64,000 nucleotides of DNA from the NCBI RefSeq assembly GCF_000504285.1, contig NZ_KI632511.1, positions 6,120,154 to 6,184,153 on the forward strand, in the 5' to 3' direction. Every line of letters begins with the position of its first letter. The stretch's first letter is position 1. Below the pieces are notes generated by a model. That model made no database searches, was not told the DNA's origin, and was given only the letters and a program-made list of their open reading frames with translations. Made by a program: the position numbers and the translations under genes. Shown one piece after another: positions 59,953 to 64,000 of the stretch. This DNA comes from Actinospica robiniae DSM 44927. Lineage in GTDB: Bacteria; Actinomycetota; Actinomycetes; Streptomycetales; Catenulisporaceae.

Positions 59953-61227
59953 GTGAAGCCCCGCCGGATAGCCATGCTCTCCGTGCACACGTCCCCACTC
60001 GCGCGGCCGGGGACGGGGGACGCCGGCGGCATGAACGTCTACATCGTCGAGCTGTCCAAGCAGCTCGCCGCTCAGGGCACCGAGGTGGAGATCTTCACCC
60101 GGGCTACCAGCGGGGATCTGCCGCCGACCGTGGAGCTCGCCCCCGGCGTACTGGTGCGGCACGTCACGGCCGGGCCGTACGAGGGCCTTTCCAAGGAGGA
60201 CCTGCCCGGCCAGTTGTGCGCGTTCACCTCCGGCGTGCTGCGCACCGAGGCCTTCCACGACCCCGGGCACTACGAGCTGATCCACTCGCACTACTGGCTC
60301 TCCGGCCAGGTCGGCTGGCTGGCCAAGGAGCGCTGGGGCGTGCCGCTCGTGCACTCCATGCACACCCTGGGGAAGGTCAAGAACGGCGCGCTGGCCGGCG
60401 GCGACTCGCCCGAGCCCGCGGCCCGGCTGATCGGCGAGGACCAGGTCGTGGCCGCGGCGGACCGGCTGATCGCCAACACCGCGCAGGAGGCCGAGCAGCT
60501 CGTCGGGCTCTACGGCGCCCCGGTCGACCGCGTGCCGGTGGTCCACCCCGGCGTCAGCCTGGACCGCTTCGCGCCGGGCGACCAGCTCGCCGCCCGGGCC
60601 AACCTCGGCCTGCCGCCGGACGCGCCGCTGCTGATGTTCGCCGGCCGGATCCAGCCGCTCAAGGCCCCCGACGTGCTGCTGCACACCGCGGCCGAACTGC
60701 TGCGGCGCGATCCCGAGCGCTACCGCGACCTGATCGTGGCGGTCGTCGGCGGACCCAGCGGCAGCGGCAAGTCCACCCCGCACCACCTGACCCGGCTCGC
60801 CCGGCGCCTCGGCATCGCCAAGCACGTGCGCTTCATCCCGCCGGTGGACCAGGACCGGCTGGCCGAGTACTTCCGCGCCGCCGACCTGGTCGTGGTGCCC
60901 TCCTACAACGAGTCCTTCGGCCTGGTCGCCATCGAGGCCCAGGCCTGCGGCACCCCCGTGGTCGCGGCCGCGGTGGGCGGCCTGAGCACAGCGGTGCTCG
61001 ACGGCAGCTCCGGCGTGCTCGTGACCGGGCACGACCCGGTGGACTACGCCGCGGCCTGCGCCGCCCTGCTGGAGAACCCGGCCCGGCTGGCCGGCATGGG
61101 CGAACGGGCCCGCGAGCACGCGGCCGACTTCGGCTGGGCGCACACCGCCCGGCGCACCCTCGAGGTCTACTCCGAGGCCATCTCCGAGCGCTGGCTGACG
61201 CACCGCCGCGTAAGCTCTTTGGCGTGA
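59953..61227 (+). CDS. mshA: Mycothiol glycosyltransferase MshA (D-inositol-3-phosphate GlcNAc transferase)
   Basis: A 424-residue GT-B enzyme of family GT4. GTG 59953 is placed about 9 bases after AGAGGAG and starts [20 protein letters not shown]; an earlier GTG at 59947 is too close. Motifs: [64 protein letters not shown] and the nucleotide-sugar site [20 protein letters not shown] (E-x7-E). It starts mycothiol synthesis. Stop overlaps the YbjN gene (GTGA). Confidence 0.95.
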   Translation: MKPRRIAMLSVHTSPLARPGTGDAGGMNVYIVELSKQLAAQGTEVEIFTRATSGDLPPTVELAPGVLVRHVTAGPYEGLSKEDLPGQLCAFTSGVLRTEAFHDPGHYELIHSHYWLSGQVGWLAKERWGVPLVHSMHTLGKVKNGALAGGDSPEPAARLIGEDQVVAAADRLIANTAQEAEQLVGLYGAPVDRVPVVHPGVSLDRFAPGDQLAARANLGLPPDAPLLMFAGRIQPLKAPDVLLHTAAELLRRDPERYRDLIVAVVGGPSGSGKSTPHHLTRLARRLGIAKHVRFIPPVDQDRLAEYFRAADLVVVPSYNESFGLVAIEAQACGTPVVAAAVGGLSTAVLDGSSGVLVTGHDPVDYAAACAALLENPARLAGMGERAREHAADFGWAHTARRTLEVYSEAISERWLTHRRVSSLA

Positions 61228-61748
61228 CCAAGGACGCGGGATCCGCACGGCGGCAAGCGGCCGACGAGATCGAGCGGGCGCTGCGGGAGGCCGAGGCCGA
61301 GTACGAGCAGCCCGCCGAGGGCCACTACGTCGTCACGCTGCCGGGCACCCGCAAGCTCTCCACGGCCTGCTCGCTGCTGCTCGGCGACCACACCCTCTCG
61401 GTGAACGCGTTCGTGGTGCGCAGCGCCGACGAGAACCAAGAGGCCGTCTACCGCTGGCTGCTGGAGCACAACGCCCGCCTGGCCGGGGTCGCCTTCGCGC
61501 TCGACCGGCTCGGCGACGTCTACCTGGTCGGCCGGGTGCCGCTGGCCTCGGTGACCGCGGCCGAGGTCGACCGGCTGCTCGGCACCGTGCTCGAAGCCGC
61601 CGACGGCAGCTTCAACACCCTGCTCGAGCTGGGCTTCGCCACCTCCATCCGGCGCGAGTGGGCTTGGCGGCTCAAGCGCGGCGAGCCCACCTTCAACCTC
61701 GCCGCGTTCGAGCGGCTGCGCCCCGAGCAGCCGCCGTCCAAGGACTGA
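61224..61748 (+). CDS. YbjN-domain protein
   Basis: A 174-residue protein, GTG 61224 overlapping the mshA stop. YbjN-type core: [74 protein letters not shown]. Probably a small chaperone-like or regulatory protein. Constant neighbour of mshA and gpmA in actinobacteria, in my recollection. Confidence 0.88.
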   Translation: MTKDAGSARRQAADEIERALREAEAEYEQPAEGHYVVTLPGTRKLSTACSLLLGDHTLSVNAFVVRSADENQEAVYRWLLEHNARLAGVAFALDRLGDVYLVGRVPLASVTAAEVDRLLGTVLEAADGSFNTLLELGFATSIRREWAWRLKRGEPTFNLAAFERLRPEQPPSKD

Positions 61749-61790
61749 CGCGCCCGCGGACGCCGTGAGCCGCTCGGATAGTCTCTGACC

Positions 61791-62546
61791 ATGGCTGACA
61801 ACTACCGCCTCGTGCTGCTGCGCCACGGCGAGAGCGCGTGGAACGCGAAGAACCTGTTCACCGGCTGGGTGGACGTGGACCTCACCGCCCAGGGCGAGGA
61901 GGAGGCGATCCGCGGCGGCCGGCTGCTCGCGGAGCGCGGCCTGCTGCCCGACGTGCTGCACACCTCGGTGCTGCGCCGGGCCATCCGCACCTCCCAGCTG
62001 GCGCTGAACGAGATCGACCGCCACTGGATCCCCACCTCGCGCAGCTGGCGGCTCAACGAGCGCCACTACGGCGCGCTGCAGGGCAAGGACAAGGCGCAGA
62101 CCCTGGCGGAGTTCGGCGAGGAGCAGTTCATGCTCTGGCGCCGTTCCTACGACGTGCCCCCGCCCCCGCTGCCCGAGGACGACGAGTACTCGCAGTTCCA
62201 CGACCCGCGCTACGCCGTGCTCCCGGGCGAGGTGCGCCCGCGCACCGAGTGCCTCGCCGACGTGGTCGACCGGATGCTGCCCTACTGGTACGACGCGCTG
62301 GTGCCCGACCTGCGGGCCCACCGCACCGTCCTGGTCGCCGCCCACGGCAACTCGCTGCGCGCCCTGGTCAAGCACCTCGACGGCATCTCCGACGCGGACA
62401 TTGCCGGCCTGAACATCCCCACCGGCATCCCGCTCTACTACGAGCTCGACGCCGACCTGCGCCCGGTCGTCCCCGGCGGCGAGTACCTCGACCCGGCCGC
62501 CGCGGCCGAGGCCATCGAGGCGGTCAAGAACCAGGGCAAGAAGTAG
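61791..62546 (+). CDS. gpmA: 2,3-bisphosphoglycerate-dependent phosphoglycerate mutase
   Basis: A 251-residue glycolytic enzyme. ATG 61791, 6 bases after a -10-like TAGTCT (61779-61784), suggests a leaderless message. Motifs: [20 protein letters not shown] (phospho-His in RHGES), [58 protein letters not shown]. Standard length. Confidence 0.95.
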   Translation: MADNYRLVLLRHGESAWNAKNLFTGWVDVDLTAQGEEEAIRGGRLLAERGLLPDVLHTSVLRRAIRTSQLALNEIDRHWIPTSRSWRLNERHYGALQGKDKAQTLAEFGEEQFMLWRRSYDVPPPPLPEDDEYSQFHDPRYAVLPGEVRPRTECLADVVDRMLPYWYDALVPDLRAHRTVLVAAHGNSLRALVKHLDGISDADIAGLNIPTGIPLYYELDADLRPVVPGGEYLDPAAAAEAIEAVKNQGKK

Positions 62547-62568
62547 CTCGCAGACCCGCACCACGCGC

Positions 62569-62600
62569 GACGCCCCGCCGGACGAATCCGGCGGGGCGTC
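62569..62600. terminator. Hairpin between convergent gpmA and phoU
   Basis: A perfect 14-base stem GACGCCCCGCCGGA with TCCGGCGGGGCGTC and a CGAA tetraloop. It lies 22 bases after the gpmA stop. No T-tract, and it is usable from both directions. Confidence 0.85.
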
Positions 62601-62650
62601 TCCCGTTCTCCCTGTGCTGTGCTGCCACCGTCCGGGCCGCCCCGGACGGC

Positions 62651-63289
62651 CTAGTATTCGCCGGTGACCAGGAAGACCATGCGGCGCGCGACGGAGACGG
62701 CGTGGTCGGCGAAGCGCTCGTAGTAGCGCCCGACCAGGGTCACGTCGATCGCGGTCTCCACCGGGTACGGGGTGCCCTCGTGCAGGAGCGCGCTGAACAG
62801 GGCCCGGTGCAGCCGGTCCATCGCGTCGTCCTCGCTCTCGAGCAGGCGGGCCGCCTCGACGTCGCGGCCGTCGATGATGTCGCCGGTCTTGCGGGCCAGC
62901 TCCTCGCCGATCCGGCCCATCTCGGCCACGGTCTCGCGCAGCTCCTCCGGGATGGCGATCTCCGGGTAGCGCAGCCGGGCCACCTTGGCCACGTGCCGGG
63001 CCAGGTCGCCCATGCGCTCGAGGTCGGCGCTCATCCGCAGCGAGGTGATGATGGTGCGCAGGTCGCCGGCCACGGGCTGCTGCCGGGCCAGCAGGTCAAG
63101 GGCGCGTGCGTCGAGCGCCTTCTGTAGGCCGTCCACCGCGTCGTCGGCAGCGATGACCTTCTCGGCCAACTGCAGGTCGGCGTTCATCAGAGCCTCGGTG
63201 GCCTCGTTCAGCGCGAGGGCCACCAGGCCGGTCATCTCGATCAGCGTGGCGCCGATCGAGTCGAGCTCTTCGTGGTAGACGTCGCGCAT
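62651..63289 (-). CDS. phoU: PhoU phosphate-signalling protein
   Basis: A 212-residue helical protein, ATG 63287-63289 with AGGAGTGATCC. Two PhoU repeats: RDVYHEELDSIGATLIEMTG, LARQQPVAGDLRTIITSLRM (conserved region) and MGDLARHVAKVARLRYPEI, DVTLVGRYYERFADHAVSVA. Connects the Pst transporter with the sensor kinase. Divergent from the kinase gene. Confidence 0.95.
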   Translation of the reverse strand: MRDVYHEELDSIGATLIEMTGLVALALNEATEALMNADLQLAEKVIAADDAVDGLQKALDARALDLLARQQPVAGDLRTIITSLRMSADLERMGDLARHVAKVARLRYPEIAIPEELRETVAEMGRIGEELARKTGDIIDGRDVEAARLLESEDDAMDRLHRALFSALLHEGTPYPVETAIDVTLVGRYYERFADHAVSVARRMVFLVTGEY

Positions 63290-63361
63290 GGATCACTCCT
63301 GAAGGGATGGAACGGGGACTAGCCGATACGGTACGGGGTCAGTTGTTCGCCAGGCCACGCC

Positions 63362-63395
63362 GATGGATGAATCAAACGCAACCCACACGTGAATT
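63362..63395 (-). promoter_or_regulatory. Tentative PHO-box-like repeats upstream of phoU
   Basis: On the minus strand, ATTCACG, GGTTGCG and ATTCATC are spaced 11 bases apart, a weak match to the PhoP repeat GTTCACC. Position (phoU/phoR divergent space) suits it, but the match is poor and needs a scoring matrix. Confidence 0.25.
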
Positions 63396-63465
63396 CTCGG
63401 CGACGGAAGGCGTTGGTGGCCCTCGAGCCTTCGAAACGCCTGGTTTGGCCGCTTACTCTGATCGT

Positions 63466-64000
63466 GTGCACATATTCGTCGCCTCCGCCTTTCACGTCGC
63501 GGCGGCCTCGGCCTCCGCGCTGATAGCGCTGGTGGTGGGGCTCGCGGCGGGCCTGGCGTTCCGCTGGAGCGAGCGTGACCGGTCGCGGCTCGAGTCGCAG
63601 CCGGAGCCGCTCGTGCCGCCCGGCGTCGCGGCGGTGCTCCAGGTGCTGCGCTCCTCGGCGGTGCTGCTCGACCCGAGCGACGCCGTGGTCAAGGCCTCGC
63701 CGGCCGCGCACGCGATGGGCCTGGTGCGCGGCCAGCGGCTGGTGCCCGAGGAGCTGACCGGGATCGCCCGGCAGGTCCGCCGGGACGGCGAGATACGCCA
63801 GGTCGAACTGGAGCTGCAGCGCGGCCCGCTGGGCCAGGACACGCTCGCGGTGTCCGTGCGGGTCGCCCCGCTCGGTGCCCAGCTGGTCCTGGTGCTGGTC
63901 GAGGACCGCACCGAGGCCCGCCGGGTGGACGCGGTGCGCCGCGACTTCGTGGCCAACGTCAGCCACGAGCTCAAGACCCCGGTCGGCGCGCTCTCGCTGC
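63466..64000 (+). CDS. phoR: PhoR/SenX3-type sensor histidine kinase, N-terminal part (runs off the right edge)
   Basis: About 178 codons are visible. GTG 63466 starts VHIFVASAFHVAAASASALI, a single membrane helix (residues about 10-35) with a very short outer part. A PAS-like domain follows (VLLDPSDAVVKASPAAHAMG, VELELQRGPLGQDTLAVSV). The last visible residues are the phospho-acceptor helix, RRDFVANVSHELKTPVGALS, containing the catalytic His. The ATPase domain is outside the window. Divergent from phoU, as in Streptomyces and mycobacteria; a PhoP gene probably follows. Confidence 0.93.
   Translation, partial: MHIFVASAFHVAAASASALIALVVGLAAGLAFRWSERDRSRLESQPEPLVPPGVAAVLQVLRSSAVLLDPSDAVVKASPAAHAMGLVRGQRLVPEELTGIARQVRRDGEIRQVELELQRGPLGQDTLAVSVRVAPLGAQLVLVLVEDRTEARRVDAVRRDFVANVSHELKTPVGALSL

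Noticed and set aside
1-64000. CRISPR array
   Set aside because: No regularly spaced identical repeats of 25-40 bases and no cas-like protein were seen.

Overview
The window is high-GC actinobacterial chromosome. Frequent GTG starts, two mycothiol genes (mshA, mshD), a GlnR regulator, an RsiG/AmfC-type anti-sigma factor and HbhA/DUF2516 neighbours all point to a filamentous, Streptomyces-like actinomycete. A Catenulisporales/Actinospica-type relative is my guess; the exact genus cannot be read from the sequence.

Left third (1 to about 14.9 kb) is accessory DNA. A minus-strand conjugation module runs off the left edge: regulator-like protein, pilin-like protein, VirB6/TrbL-like membrane protein, PrgI protein, and the start of a VirB4-type ATPase. 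A repeat-rich control region separates it from a plus-strand pair, a methyltransferase-like protein and a DNA N4/N6 methylase. Next comes a compact cassette of tyrosine recombinase, small HTH protein and large degenerate recombinase (frameshifted), then an excisionase and the element's own integrase. A type VII secretion-like trio (WXG100-like protein, WXG-domain protein, DUF3592 membrane protein) and about 0.8 kb without a supportable gene lead to tRNA-Lys. This is an integrative and conjugative element (ICE), or the right end of one. tRNA-Lys is a candidate attachment site but this is unproven.

From 15 to 24.5 kb lie tRNA-Glu, tRNA-Asp and tRNA-Phe, two small unknown or membrane proteins, a branched-chain-amino-acid-type ABC transporter (binding lipoprotein, one ATPase, a fused LivH-LivM permease and a small membrane protein), a lipoprotein and a PAS-SpoIIE-HATPase regulator.

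From 24.7 to 46.6 kb is a phosphate region. pstSCAB sits behind a clear PHO box and is followed by Pit with its DUF47 partner. A lipoprotein, an epimerase and a second, chromosomal type IV secretion-like operon come next (cell-wall hydrolase, pilin-like, VirB8-like, VirB6-like, SCO6880-like and VirB4-like). Then come a 53-residue cysteine-containing mini-protein, NUDIX/phosphatase, CHAD protein, Ppk, MshD and GlnR. The two halves fit together: phosphate uptake, polyphosphate synthesis and, at the right edge, PhoU with a PhoR/SenX3-type kinase.

From 46.8 to 64 kb is housekeeping DNA. It holds MoaD, membrane proteins and a sulfur locus with a cysteine-codon leader peptide ahead of rhodanese and DUF1416. 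It also holds DsrE, nitrobindin, Fur, YgfZ, RsiG, asparaginase, adenosine deaminase, the XRE/HbhA/DUF2516 cluster, an unexplained structured intergenic region, a methyltransferase, an SDR, MshA, YbjN, GpmA, PhoU and the start of the sensor kinase.
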